From G963691835 sp963691835 (GTDB lineage: Bacteria; Pseudomonadota; Alphaproteobacteria; Thalassobaculales; Thalassobaculaceae): DNA of 64,000 bases. Shown here piece after piece: positions 25,539 to 34,603 of this stretch. The stretch is from NCBI GenBank assembly GCA_963691835.1, contig OY829383.1, positions 2,852,001 to 2,916,000 on the forward strand, written 5' to 3'. Each line of letters starts with the position of its first letter. The first letter of the stretch is position 1. The translations under genes and the position numbers were made by a program. Below the pieces are notes generated by a model. It was not told the origin of the DNA, did not search any database, and saw only the letters and a program-made list of their open reading frames with translations.

Positions 25539-26318
25539 ATGCCGAAACTCGCCGCCAATCTCAGTATGATGTACCAGGAGCATGCGTTCCTGGACCGCTT
25601 CGCCGCCGCTGCGGGCGACGGTTTCAGTGGGGTCGAGTTTCTCTTCCCCTATGACTTCGAGGCGGGTGTGATCGCTGAGAAACTCTCCGCCGCAGGGTTG
25701 CAGCAAGCGCTGTTCAACCTCCCGCCAGGGGATTGGGAGAAGGGCGATCGCGGCTTGGGCGCGCTGCCGGGGCGGGAAGCCGATTTCGACGCCGCGCTGG
25801 AGAAGGCGCTCTCATACGCATCCGTCCTGGGCAACAACCGCATCCATGTCATGAGTGGCATTCCGGGCGCTGATGCAGATCCGGACCTCTGCCATAAAAC
25901 GCTTGTCGGGAATCTCAAGCGGGCTGCCCCATTGGCGCAGGCGGCAGGGAAAACCCTGGTGCTCGAGCCGATCAACACCCGCGACATCCCCGGGTATTTC
26001 CTGAACTATCAGGCGCAGGCCCGCGGGATCATCGAGGAAGTCGGGGCCGACAACGTCAGGCTCCAGTTCGATTTCTACCACTGCCAGATCATGGAAGGGG
26101 ATCTCGCAGTGCATCTACGCGCCTTCATCGACATCATCGGCCACATCCAGATCGCCGGTGTTCCAGAGCGGCACGAGCCGGATGTCGGTGAGGTCCAATA
26201 TCCCTACCTCTTAGAACTGGTCGACACTCTCGGCTATGATGGTTGGGTTGGCTGTGAGTACCGGCCGAGGGCTGGCACCGCCGCCGGGCTCGGTTGGGCG
26301 AAGGAGTGGTTGTCATGA
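25539..26318 (+). CDS. otnI: 2-oxo-tetronate isomerase
   Basis: This 259-residue TIM-barrel protein is of the hydroxypyruvate isomerase family. It has 'ANLSMMYQEHAFLDRFAAAAGDGFSGVEFLFPY' at the start, the metal-binding Glu in 'LEPINTRDIPGYFL', Asp/His in 'LQFDFYHCQIMEGD', and 'GHIQIAGVPERHEPD' with 'GCEYRP'. With denD and otnK beside it, conversion of 2-oxo- to 3-oxo-tetronate fits better than hydroxypyruvate isomerisation. The ATG at 25539 fits family length; the frame is open further upstream. It overlaps denD by ATGA. Confidence 0.92.
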   Translation: MPKLAANLSMMYQEHAFLDRFAAAAGDGFSGVEFLFPYDFEAGVIAEKLSAAGLQQALFNLPPGDWEKGDRGLGALPGREADFDAALEKALSYASVLGNNRIHVMSGIPGADADPDLCHKTLVGNLKRAAPLAQAAGKTLVLEPINTRDIPGYFLNYQAQARGIIEEVGADNVRLQFDFYHCQIMEGDLAVHLRAFIDIIGHIQIAGVPERHEPDVGEVQYPYLLELVDTLGYDGWVGCEYRPRAGTAAGLGWAKEWLS

Positions 26319-27307
26319 AGGTCACGATCACCGGCGCGGCCGGATTTCTCGGACAGAAACTTGCCCGGCGCATCCTGAAAGAGCCGGTGTTGACGGACGA
26401 GAACGGCGTGCCGCAGGAGATCACGTGTCTCACGCTCCTCGACATGGTCGCGCCCGCCGATGACATCGCCTCGGATGCAAGGGTGTCGACACTGCTCGGC
26501 GATCTAACTGATCCGATGCTTCTGCAAACTGCGATCTCGTATGACACGGACGCGATCTTCCACCTGGCCGCCGTGGTGAGCGCGGGGGCGGAAGAGGACT
26601 TTGACCTCGGCATGTCCGTCAATTTGGACGCGACCCGCATGATGCTGGAGATTGCCCGCGCGCACGGCAACGCGCCAAAGTTCGTGTTCGCGAGCTCAGC
26701 CGCCGCGTTCGGCGGTGACATGCCGGATGTGATCGAAGATATGACGGCGCCGACGCCGACGACCTCCTACGGCACCCAGAAGGTGATCGGGGAGCTGCTC
26801 GTCACCGACTACAGCCGCAAAGGTTATGTCGACGGCCGTGCGCTCCGGTTCCCGACGGTTGTCGTCCGCCCCGGCAAACCCAACAAGGCGGCCTCCACGT
26901 TTGCGTCGTCCATTATCCGGGAGCCGCTGAACGGAGATCCAGCCATCTGTCCGGTGGAACGGGATGCCGCCATGTGGCTTTCCTCGCCCCGGACAATCGT
27001 TGAGAACACCATCCGCGCGCACAATGCGCCGGGAGCGGATTGGGGACCGTCGCGTGCCGTCTCGTTGCCTGGGTTCCGGGCGACGGTCGGGGATATGGTG
27101 GACAGCCTTCAACGGGTGGCGGGCGGTGGTGTCGTGCAGCGCATCACCTGGCAGCCCGATCCGTTCATCCAGCGCATCGTTTCCGGCTGGCCGGGATCCT
27201 TCCAAACGGACAAGGCGGAACGGCTGGGCATGATCCGGGATGAGAACATGGAGACGGTCATCCGCGCGTTCATCGAAGATGAGCGGGGCGGCGGCTTCGT
27301 CCAATAG
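26315..27307 (+). CDS. denD: D-erythronate dehydrogenase (NAD-dependent SDR)
   Basis: This is a 330-residue extended short-chain dehydrogenase with the NAD fingerprint GAAGFLGQ (residues 6-13), a Ser/Tyr-Lys catalytic set in 'FASSAAAFGG' and 'SYGTQKVIGE', and 'RFPTVVVRPGKPNKAAS' typical of DenD. It oxidises D-erythronate to 2-oxo-tetronate. Together OtnI and OtnK give 3-oxo-tetronate 4-phosphate, which needs OtnC to yield dihydroxyacetone phosphate. Substrate could also be a related four-carbon acid. Confidence 0.9.
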   Translation: MKVTITGAAGFLGQKLARRILKEPVLTDENGVPQEITCLTLLDMVAPADDIASDARVSTLLGDLTDPMLLQTAISYDTDAIFHLAAVVSAGAEEDFDLGMSVNLDATRMMLEIARAHGNAPKFVFASSAAAFGGDMPDVIEDMTAPTPTTSYGTQKVIGELLVTDYSRKGYVDGRALRFPTVVVRPGKPNKAASTFASSIIREPLNGDPAICPVERDAAMWLSSPRTIVENTIRAHNAPGADWGPSRAVSLPGFRATVGDMVDSLQRVAGGGVVQRITWQPDPFIQRIVSGWPGSFQTDKAERLGMIRDENMETVIRAFIEDERGGGFVQ

Positions 27308-27339
27308 CCACCGCCGTTTCGTGACCGGCAGCTAGCGAC

Positions 27340-28491
27340 CTATTTTCCGGCGCGCTGAGAGAACCGGCGATCGAAGACGCCCTCCGCGATCCGGTTCTTC
27401 ATCATCTCCAGCGACCCGCCCGCGATCTGCCAGCCCCGGGCCCGGCGCCAGCAGTACTCGACCAGGGATTCTTCGGTGTAGCCGAGCCCGCCAAGGACCT
27501 GCATGGCTTCGTTTGCGGCAAAGAACCCAGCCTGATTGCAGAGATACTTCGCAATGGCCGTGTCGTAGGCGGAGGGGAGGCGGTCCGCTGCCTCCGTCGC
27601 GACCTTGTAGAGAGCGAGCTGCGCGCCTTCCATCTGGGCGGCCATCTCCGCGAACTTCCACTGCACGCCCTGGAACTCCGACAGGGTCCGGCCGAACTGG
27701 CTTCGCGTCTCCGCGTGTTTTTTGGCGATCTCGAACGCGTGTCGGCCGAAGGCGAGGGAGCGGGCCGCGTTGCCGATCCGCTCCACATTGAAGGCGGCGA
27801 TCTGTTTCCGGAAACCGCCCTCCCGCAGGATGATGTCGGCCTCTGGGACAAACACGTCTTCGAAGTAGAGCTGGCACCAATCGTCGCCGCCCACATAGCG
27901 GGACGGTTTGCCCTGGGTGAAGCCTGCGGCCCCCTTTTCCACCAAGACCGAGCCGATACCGTCCAGACCCGGCCCGAAACGGCAGTAGACAAGGAAGACC
28001 GTGGCCTCGGGGCTGTGGCTTGAAAAGACCTTGGTACCATTCAAACGGTAGCCGTTGCCGTCCGGCGTAAGGGTGGTGACGAGGTCCGTGACGGCGGATC
28101 CGGCTTCCGGCTCGCTCATGCAAAGCGAGATGGCGATCTCCCCGGCCATCAATCGGCCAAGATACCGCTCCTTCTGCTCTTCGGTTGCGTACTCGACGAA
28201 GGTCCGGATGGGCCCGAAATTGCCTGCTTGAAAGACGTCCGCACTTCGCGGACAGACCATGGCGATCTCTTGGATGGCCAGGACCGCGTCCATCACCGTG
28301 CCGCCGGCACCGCCGTCGCTTTCCGGAAAGGTGACCCCGAGAAGGCCCTGCTCCGCCATGAGTTTGGCAACGTCGAAGGGGAAGCCGCTGTCGTGCGCCC
28401 TGGTCAGAGCGTCTGCTGCCAGATGGCGTTCGGCGAAGCCTCGGACCGAGTCCGCGAACATGCGTTGCTCTTCGCTGAGCGCGAAATCCAT
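27340..28491 (-). CDS. Acyl-CoA dehydrogenase
   Basis: This 383-residue FAD enzyme shows the N-terminal helical domain ('MDFALSEEQRMFADSVRGFAERHLA'), the FAD-binding segment 'ISLCMSEPEAGSAVTDL', and a C-terminal four-helix domain with 'QVLGGLGYTEESLVEYCWRRARGWQIAGGSLEMMKN'. The chain-length specificity is not evident. It lies 55 bp downstream of the MmgE/PrpD gene in the same direction, so the two may form a catabolic operon with the HAD gene. Confidence 0.92.
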   Translation of the reverse strand: MDFALSEEQRMFADSVRGFAERHLAADALTRAHDSGFPFDVAKLMAEQGLLGVTFPESDGGAGGTVMDAVLAIQEIAMVCPRSADVFQAGNFGPIRTFVEYATEEQKERYLGRLMAGEIAISLCMSEPEAGSAVTDLVTTLTPDGNGYRLNGTKVFSSHSPEATVFLVYCRFGPGLDGIGSVLVEKGAAGFTQGKPSRYVGGDDWCQLYFEDVFVPEADIILREGGFRKQIAAFNVERIGNAARSLAFGRHAFEIAKKHAETRSQFGRTLSEFQGVQWKFAEMAAQMEGAQLALYKVATEAADRLPSAYDTAIAKYLCNQAGFFAANEAMQVLGGLGYTEESLVEYCWRRARGWQIAGGSLEMMKNRIAEGVFDRRFSQRAGK

Positions 28492-28546
28492 GGGTGCCTC
28501 CGTTGGGGTGCCGCTTGGAGCGGGGCCCGCTCCTGGGACTGAAACG

Positions 28547-29917
28547 CTACTCGGCGGCTACTGGCAGGTCGAGTCCGGCTGACAGCACATCCGTCAGCGA
28601 TCGGGCGTCATCCACGGACCAAAGCTTTGCCAACAAGCGGTCGGCTGCGTCCGCACCGAGTACCCCGGCCGCGAGATCCGAATACTTGTCCGACAACTCC
28701 TCGTCGGACAGCGGGGCATCCGGATCCCCCTTCCGGGTGGGAGCATGGTGCTTCAGCGTCCGGCCATCGGCCGTATCGATCTCAACCCGGGCTGACCTGG
28801 CTTTCGGGAAGGCTGCCTCACACTCCGGGTCAACCGTGTGCTCGACCTTCGCACCGATTGCGCGCCAGTCGTCTGCCGTTACGCGGGACGGATCGAAGGC
28901 TGATAAGCGCAGGCCCTGGCCCGTCAGGATCGCCTGCGCTAAGCAGTACGCCATGGAGAACTTCGCCTCGAAGGGCGTCGTCGGGGCCGTGTTGCCGCAG
29001 ATCTCAAGGGATTTCTGGTATGAGCCAACCCGGATCGCACGGATGTCCGCCGTCTTGAGGCCCGCCTCGTTCACCAGAGCGATCACGCCGTCGATCGCGG
29101 CGTGCATGTGCCCGCACGCAGCATGGTTCTTTTGAGTCATCCGGTCGATCGTCCAGTCGCTGCCGAGCCCTTGGATTGCGACGGACCAGTCGACACTTTG
29201 GCTCATCGCGGCACCGAAGCCGCGCTCCCCCTCCAGAATGTCGAGCGCACCCGTCACCCCCTCCGCCGCCATCAGCGCACAAAGCAGACCACCTTCCGCG
29301 GCCCGGGCCGAGTGCAGCGGCTTGGACATGGCGTCCGCGCGGAAAGCCTGCTGAAGACCGGCGGCCTGTGTCCCCGCCTGGGCGATGGCGTGTGCGGTTT
29401 GGTGCGCATCCAGGTCGAGGATGACTGCGGATGCTGCGGCCGCCCCGAAGAAACCAACCGTCGCCGTCGTGTGCCAGAAATCGTAGTGGGACGGGTTAAC
29501 AGCCACGGCGATCCGGTTCGAGACCTCATATCCCGCGATCACGCCACGCAGGAAACGGTCCCCGCTTGCGCCGGTGTGCTGGGCCGCCGCCAGGGCTGCC
29601 GCGATGACGGGCGCGCCCGGGTGGTAGAGCCCGTCCCGGTAGATGTCGTCGAACTCCACCGTGTGGGACGCAGCACCGTTTATCAGTGCGGCTGTTCGGG
29701 CGGTCGCGCGCCGACCCGACGGGAGAAGTGTGGCGGGACCCCGGTCGAGATCATCGGAGAGTGCCCGCAGCATTGGAACGGCCGGTACCAGGTCTCCGCC
29801 GGGCAGGGTTGCCGCGAACCAATCCACGACGCAGCGCCGCGCTGAATGCCGCGCGGTATGCGGGATGTCGGCTGTCCGAAGGTCCGCTGCGAAAGAGGCG
29901 AGAGCGGGGATGACCAT
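28547..29917 (-). CDS. MmgE/PrpD family protein
   Basis: This is a 456-residue member of the 2-methylcitrate dehydratase/aconitate decarboxylase-like fold: an N-terminal all-helical domain with 'GAASHTVEFDDIYRDGLYHPGAPVIAAALA' and a C-terminal alpha/beta domain ('KNHAACGHMHAAIDGVIAL'). In this family 'DD.....HP' and the His of 'CGHMHAAID' line the active site. The ATG at 29917 with GGAGG is preferred over an in-frame TTG at 29929. Substrate unknown; a paralogue lies at 40544-41911. Confidence 0.88.
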   Translation of the reverse strand: MVIPALASFAADLRTADIPHTARHSARRCVVDWFAATLPGGDLVPAVPMLRALSDDLDRGPATLLPSGRRATARTAALINGAASHTVEFDDIYRDGLYHPGAPVIAAALAAAQHTGASGDRFLRGVIAGYEVSNRIAVAVNPSHYDFWHTTATVGFFGAAAASAVILDLDAHQTAHAIAQAGTQAAGLQQAFRADAMSKPLHSARAAEGGLLCALMAAEGVTGALDILEGERGFGAAMSQSVDWSVAIQGLGSDWTIDRMTQKNHAACGHMHAAIDGVIALVNEAGLKTADIRAIRVGSYQKSLEICGNTAPTTPFEAKFSMAYCLAQAILTGQGLRLSAFDPSRVTADDWRAIGAKVEHTVDPECEAAFPKARSARVEIDTADGRTLKHHAPTRKGDPDAPLSDEELSDKYSDLAAGVLGADAADRLLAKLWSVDDARSLTDVLSAGLDLPVAAE

Positions 29918-29990
29918 GGTGTCCTCCAAGAACTATGAACACGGCCTTAGGCTGGCGAGACAGCCGGACGGTCGTCAAGGGACGGGACGG

Positions 29991-30710
29991 TTAGGACGCG
30001 CAGCCAAGCTGGTCCGCCAGCGCCTCCATGCTATCCGCAACAAAGTCGTAGTCGCCGTCCGCCTTCCTATCCCTCGATTGGGCGGGGCCGTACTCCGTCG
30101 GGCGCGGGATGAAGGCCGTCTTGAAGCCAAGTTTCTGGGCCGCGATCAGATCATGATTGTGGGCAGCCACCATCAGGACCTGCTCCGGCTTCAGATCCAG
30201 AGCGTTGGTTCCGGCGAGATAGGTGTCCGGGTGCGGCTTGTAGTTCTTCGCGATCTCGGAGCCGAGAACCATGTCCCAGGGCAGACCGGCGTTCTTGGCC
30301 ATGTCGACCATCAGTTTGATGTTGCCGTTCGACATGCTGGCCAGGATGTAGCGCGTCCTGAGCCGCGTCAGGCCCGGAACGGAGTCCGGCCAAGGGGTCA
30401 GCCGGTGCCAGGCATGGTTCAAATGGTCGAGGTCGGCATCGCTGATCCCCTCGATCCCAAGGTCCTGGAAGACGTCGACGAGGTTTTCCCGGTGAAGAAC
30501 ATCGAGCTTTACGTACCCCCGGTCGCCTTTCCGGATCGTTGCCATGCTGGGGTCGTATTTCGCCCGCCAGCGGAGCGCGAAATCTTGCGGGTCGAGGTCC
30601 AGGCCCCGTTCTTTGGCGAAGGTTTCCATTTCCGCCGAAATGCTCGACCGCCAATCAACGACCGTGCCGAAGACATCGAAGAAACAGGCTTTTAGTTCGT
30701 CCGCGAGCAT
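29991..30710 (-). CDS. Haloacid dehalogenase, type II (HAD superfamily)
   Basis: The ATG at 30710 gives 239 residues. Motif I is FFDVFGTVVDW with the nucleophilic first Asp, motif II is SMSNGN, the Lys is in 'KNYKPHPDTY', and the late acidic motif is MVAAHNHDL, which matches L-2-haloacid dehalogenases rather than phosphatases. The frame is open upstream to 31061, but that part lacks family similarity. It may head an operon with the MmgE/PrpD and acyl-CoA dehydrogenase genes. Confidence 0.9.
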   Translation of the reverse strand: MLADELKACFFDVFGTVVDWRSSISAEMETFAKERGLDLDPQDFALRWRAKYDPSMATIRKGDRGYVKLDVLHRENLVDVFQDLGIEGISDADLDHLNHAWHRLTPWPDSVPGLTRLRTRYILASMSNGNIKLMVDMAKNAGLPWDMVLGSEIAKNYKPHPDTYLAGTNALDLKPEQVLMVAAHNHDLIAAQKLGFKTAFIPRPTEYGPAQSRDRKADGDYDFVADSMEALADQLGCAS

Positions 30711-30891
30711 AGCCGGTCCTTTCCAACAGTGTGTGACCGCTTCGCGCCGCTGTTGTGTTCCGGGCCAAGCGCATCCAGCCAAGTCGTAGGTCGAGTTAGC
30801 GCCGATTCCAAGCGGTATCGATGCAACAACCAAGTGTTCCGTCGGGCCAATGGATCGAAACAGGCAGAGCTCATCCGTCCCGGAAAAGCCT

Positions 30892-31338
30892 CTAGCGGAA
30901 GACCTCCACGAGACGGACGGACTTGAACGACGTCTCCGGCGCGGCTTTGGCCAGGCAGATCTCGAGGTTGGTGTCGAGCCTGTCCATGAGAGCGCTGATA
31001 GCAGGGGCGGTGCCTTTGCCCTGTTTCGGTATGAACGCCGCATCGCCGCCCGCCTCCTCAAAGGACCACGCCAAAGCGCTGATCAAGGCGTCGGAAGGCC
31101 GATCACGAGCGCTCGACTCCATGAATGCGACCTCAAAATGAACCGTCATCCCATGTTGCTTGGTTTGAAAAATGACCGAGTAGGATTCTTCGTCTGATAA
31201 AAAAGTCTTCGAGATATCTGAATACAGATTTCCAAATTCTTTCTCGGAGATATGACAGTCATTAGCAGATTCGCTTCCATTTGCGGAATTCAAGCCGGCG
31301 AAAAAGAGAAGATAAACAAATATCACGATCGATTTCAT
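30892..31338 (-). CDS. Secreted hypothetical protein in AT-rich patch
   Basis: This 148-residue protein has a clear Sec signal (MKSIVIFVYLLFFAGLNS, cleavage near ANG). The mature part has two Cys (in 'NDCHISEKEF' and 'EICLAKA') that could form a disulfide, and mixed strands such as 'YSVIFQTKQHGMTVHFEVAFME'. No family is recognised. The 5' half is markedly richer in A+T than neighbouring genes, as is the sequence upstream, suggesting transfer or relaxed selection. Confidence 0.65.
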   Translation of the reverse strand: MKSIVIFVYLLFFAGLNSANGSESANDCHISEKEFGNLYSDISKTFLSDEESYSVIFQTKQHGMTVHFEVAFMESSARDRPSDALISALAWSFEEAGGDAAFIPKQGKGTAPAISALMDRLDTNLEICLAKAAPETSFKSVRLVEVFR

Positions 31339-31909
31339 TTCTTATAATCCAATCTCATTTTGAGCACATTTTGCGAAAGTCGTGAGGCGTCTCCTGCGCG
31401 CGAATTTAGTTTCGACTTGGGCGCATAGACAGTGTTAATAGTAGAATTCGGTGCATAAATACTGCCGTAATCACATTATAAATTGGTTTTAATCTAAAAG
31501 TATACTCTGAGAAATTGATTCCAGTTCGATCCTTTCCCCAATTGAGATTTTCAAACTCGAATTGTCCAGTGGAGTCGTGCATCAGGACTATTTTTTTGAA
31601 TGCGTTCAAACCTCTACAATCGCAGATGCGCGCGCTCATAATTCACCGCGCGCCTTGGCGTTGAAGGGGACAAGGTTTGCCCACGCACCAGCGTCAATAT
31701 CGCGGATCATGCGGTCGCCCGGAGCCCGCATCGTGAAAACGCGGGGCGATGCGGGTGTGGCACCTTGACCCCTTGAAATACCCATGAAACGTTACGGTGC
31801 GCTGTTGTTCCGCGCTCTTGTCCAAAATGTGGCGAGGCTGGGGCGGCAACCGTATTGAACCGAAACGGGGACGAAGAAGCCCCGGTCGACTCTGACAGGG
31901 AGTGAACGA
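31339..31909. other. AT-rich gap upstream of the ABC binding protein
   Basis: This 571-bp region has no supported gene. The part up to about 31640 is strongly AT-rich and contains a 77-codon minus-strand frame (31406-31639) with no ribosome site or recognised family. The last 150 bp are back to genomic composition and should hold the promoter of the binding-protein gene. Confidence 0.5.
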
Positions 31910-33511
31910 ATGAAGCATCTTGTAACCAGGATCGCATCGGCGGTCGCGGGTGTCGGCCTGTTGGCCGGTGCTGCGGTTGCCGAGACGCCGAAGAACGGCG
32001 GCATCCTCGAATTCGTGGTGGGCTCGAAGATCCCGTCGTTTGACGGTCACATCGAGTCGACCTTCGGCATGATCCACCCGATCCGGCCGTTCTACAGCCT
32101 TCTGATCCGCGTGAACCCGGACAATCCGTCCTCGCCGACGGACTTTGTCTGTGACCTCTGCGAGGGGGCGGTTCCCGCGCCGACCGAGAATGGCACCGTC
32201 TACACCTTCAAGATCCGCAAGGACGTGAAGTTCCACGACGGCACGCCGCTGACCGCGCATGACATCAAGGCCACGTACGACAAGATCGTCTTCCCGCCGG
32301 AGGGCGTCGCCTCGAACCGTAAGGCCTACTTCAAGATGGTCGAGTCGATCGAGACGCCGGACGATTACACGCTGGTGTTCCGCCTCGGCTTCCCGTCGGG
32401 CACGTTCATCCCGTCCGTCGCCATGCCGTTCAACTTCGTTTACGCGAAGAAGGACCTGGATGCTCACGGCTATCAGTGGCACCAGAAGAACGTGAACGGC
32501 ACCGGTGCCTTCACTTTCAAGGACTACAAGGCCGGTGCATACGTTGAAGGTGCGAAGTACGACGGCTTCCACCACGCCGGTAAGCCGTATCTCGATGGCT
32601 TCAAGGCGATCTCCGCGCCGAAGATGTCGGTTCGTCTCCAGGCGATCCGTGGCGACCGCGCGGGCATTGAGTTCCGTGGCTTCCCGCCGAAGGCCCGCGA
32701 CGATCTCGTCAAGGCCCTGGGTGACCAGATCACCGTGCAGGAAAGCGACTGGAACTGCGTGCTGCTTGTGACCCCGAACCACACGCGGAAGCCGTTCGAC
32801 GATCCGCGGGTGCGTAAGGCGCTGTCGCTGGCGATCGACCGGTGGGGCGGCTCCAAGTATCTCTCCCGGATCGCGATCGTGAAGACGGTCGGTGGTGTGG
32901 TCTTCCCGCAGCACCCGCTCGCGGCGACGGAAGAGGAACTGCTCCAGATGGCCGGCTACGGCAAGGACATCGAGGCCAACCGGGCGGAGGCGAAGCGCCT
33001 TCTGAAGGAAGCCGGCCACGAAGGTCTGAAGTTCGTGCTGCACAACCGCGGTGTGGACCAGCCGTACAAGGTCGTCGGCACCTGGCTGATCGACCAGTGG
33101 AAGCAGGTCGGCCTCGACGTGGAGCAGTGGGTCCAGCCGACCACGCCGTTCTACGCCACGCTGCGTAAGAAGTTCGACTTCGACGTGTCGATCGACTTCA
33201 ACTGTCAGTCCATCGTCAACCCGATCGCTGACATCTCCAAGTTCCTCCCCTCGGCCGGCAACAACTACGCCCAGTTCGAGGACGAGCAGCTTGAGCGGAT
33301 CTACGACACCCTGCTCCGCACCGCGGACGAGGGCGAGCAGCGCAAGCTGATCCGCCAGTACGAGAAGCGCGTTCTGAACGACCTGACGTCGCAGATGATC
33401 ACGCTGTGGTGGTACAAGATCAACCCGCACCGGAGCTATGTGAAGGGCTGGAAGATCGCACCGAGCCACTACTTGAACCAGTCGCTGGAGAACATCTGGC
33501 TGGACAAGTAA
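31910..33511 (+). CDS. ABC transporter substrate-binding protein, family 5 (oligopeptide type)
   Basis: This is a 533-residue periplasmic binding protein. The signal peptide (residues 1-24) is cleaved after AVA. It has family-5 features: 'YTFKIRKDVKFHDGTPLTAHDIKATYDKI', 'ETPDDYTLVFRL', 'NVNGTGAFTFKDYKAG', 'DDPRVRKALSLAIDR'. Ligands in this family range from dipeptides to opines and sugars. Codon use is strongly biased, suggesting high expression. Two permease genes follow; no ATPase genes are present. Confidence 0.93.
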   Translation: MKHLVTRIASAVAGVGLLAGAAVAETPKNGGILEFVVGSKIPSFDGHIESTFGMIHPIRPFYSLLIRVNPDNPSSPTDFVCDLCEGAVPAPTENGTVYTFKIRKDVKFHDGTPLTAHDIKATYDKIVFPPEGVASNRKAYFKMVESIETPDDYTLVFRLGFPSGTFIPSVAMPFNFVYAKKDLDAHGYQWHQKNVNGTGAFTFKDYKAGAYVEGAKYDGFHHAGKPYLDGFKAISAPKMSVRLQAIRGDRAGIEFRGFPPKARDDLVKALGDQITVQESDWNCVLLVTPNHTRKPFDDPRVRKALSLAIDRWGGSKYLSRIAIVKTVGGVVFPQHPLAATEEELLQMAGYGKDIEANRAEAKRLLKEAGHEGLKFVLHNRGVDQPYKVVGTWLIDQWKQVGLDVEQWVQPTTPFYATLRKKFDFDVSIDFNCQSIVNPIADISKFLPSAGNNYAQFEDEQLERIYDTLLRTADEGEQRKLIRQYEKRVLNDLTSQMITLWWYKINPHRSYVKGWKIAPSHYLNQSLENIWLDK

Positions 33512-33529
33512 GGCGCTGAGAAGCGTTCG

Positions 33530-33570
33530 CCGCCGGCCGTTTCAATCGAACGGCCGGCGGTTCGATTTTT
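33530..33570 (+). terminator. Intercistronic stem-loop after binding-protein gene
   Basis: A perfect 12-bp stem CCGCCGGCCGTT / AACGGCCGGCGG with a loop of about seven bases is followed by TTCGATTTTT. It lies 18 bp past the stop and before the permease genes, so it probably causes partial termination or protects the upstream mRNA, giving more binding protein than permease. Confidence 0.8.
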
Positions 33571-33618
33571 ACAGAAAATGGGCCTCTTGGCCGTCACCGT
33601 GTCCGATGGGATCGGTTC

Positions 33619-34590
33619 ATGTACAGCTACATCATCAAGCGCCTTCTCATGCTGCTGCCGACATTGCTTGGCGCGGCGGTGCTCATCTTCATCCTGCTGC
33701 GGCTGGTGCCCGGCGACATCTGCCTCGTCAAGTTCGGCGGGGAGGGTGCTTACGCCGACCCCGAGCAGATCCGTCTCTGCCAGGAGCAGTTGGGGATCGA
33801 CAAATCCAAGATCGAGCAGTTCGGCGCCTACATCGTCGATCTCTTCACGCTGAACTTCGGCGAGTCCATGTGGACGGGCCAGCCGGTCACCGAAGAGATT
33901 GGGCTCCGGTTCGAGCTGTCGCTCCAGATCGCGATCATGGCGACGCTGACCTCGATCATCATCGCCATCCCGCTCGGCATCCTGTCGGCCGTTCACCGGA
34001 ACACCTGGATCGACTATGTGGTCCGGACCTTCAGTATTGCGGGCATCGCGATGCCGTCGTTCTGGCTTGGCATTCTGCTGATCCTCGGATTGCTGATCGT
34101 CACGCAAGCCTGGTTCGGCAGTCCATGGATGCCGCCAATCGACTATGTGCCCATATGGGAAGACCCCGCCCGGAATCTCTCCCAGTTGATCTGGCCGGCA
34201 ATCGCGACGGGATATCGTTACTCGGCGGTGGCGACCCGTATGACCCGGAGTGCGATGCTCGAAGTTCTGCGCGAGGACTATGTCCGCACCGCCCGGGCGA
34301 AGGGCGTGATTGAGAAGGTCATCGTCAACCGTCACGCGCTGAAGAACGCGATGCTGCCGGTCGTGACGATCATCGGCATGGAGTTCGCGTTCCTCATGGG
34401 CGGTCTCGTCGTTACCGAACAGGTTTTTAACCTGAACGGCATCGGCAAGCTGTTCGTGGAGTCCGTTGGGCAGTCCGACTACACCCTGACCCAGGCGCTT
34501 GTCCTGCTGGTGGTGACGATCTTCGTGCTGACCAACTTCGTGATTGATATCCTGTATGCGTGGCTCGATCCGCGCATCCGGTACGCCTGA
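33619..34590 (+). CDS. ABC transporter permease, DppB/OppB type
   Basis: This is a 323-residue inner-membrane protein. The N-terminal 'MYSYIIKRLLMLLPTLLGAAVLIFILLRLVPGD' is the classic start of DppB-like permeases. The ATPase-contact loop appears as 'EVLREDYVRTARAKGVIEKVIVNRHALKNAMLPVVT' (near residues 215-250). It pairs with the next permease. Start and length are normal. Confidence 0.94.
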   Translation: MYSYIIKRLLMLLPTLLGAAVLIFILLRLVPGDICLVKFGGEGAYADPEQIRLCQEQLGIDKSKIEQFGAYIVDLFTLNFGESMWTGQPVTEEIGLRFELSLQIAIMATLTSIIIAIPLGILSAVHRNTWIDYVVRTFSIAGIAMPSFWLGILLILGLLIVTQAWFGSPWMPPIDYVPIWEDPARNLSQLIWPAIATGYRYSAVATRMTRSAMLEVLREDYVRTARAKGVIEKVIVNRHALKNAMLPVVTIIGMEFAFLMGGLVVTEQVFNLNGIGKLFVESVGQSDYTLTQALVLLVVTIFVLTNFVIDILYAWLDPRIRYA

Positions 34591-34603
34591 GGGAGGTCCC
34601 GTC

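Noticed and set aside
31406..31639. 77-codon minus-strand frame in the AT-rich patch
   Set aside because: No ribosome site or family; it could be real, but support is too weak to call a gene.
31786..31797. GAAACGTTACGG upstream of the ABC binding protein, like half of a Zur box
   Set aside because: Only one half-site matches, the second arm is absent, and the gene is about 120 bp away with no zinc link.
31694..33469. 591-codon open frame antisense to the ABC binding-protein gene
   Set aside because: It is a GC-bias shadow: composition is Arg/Val/Leu/Asp-rich without domains, and the + strand gene has a signal peptide and clear family motifs.
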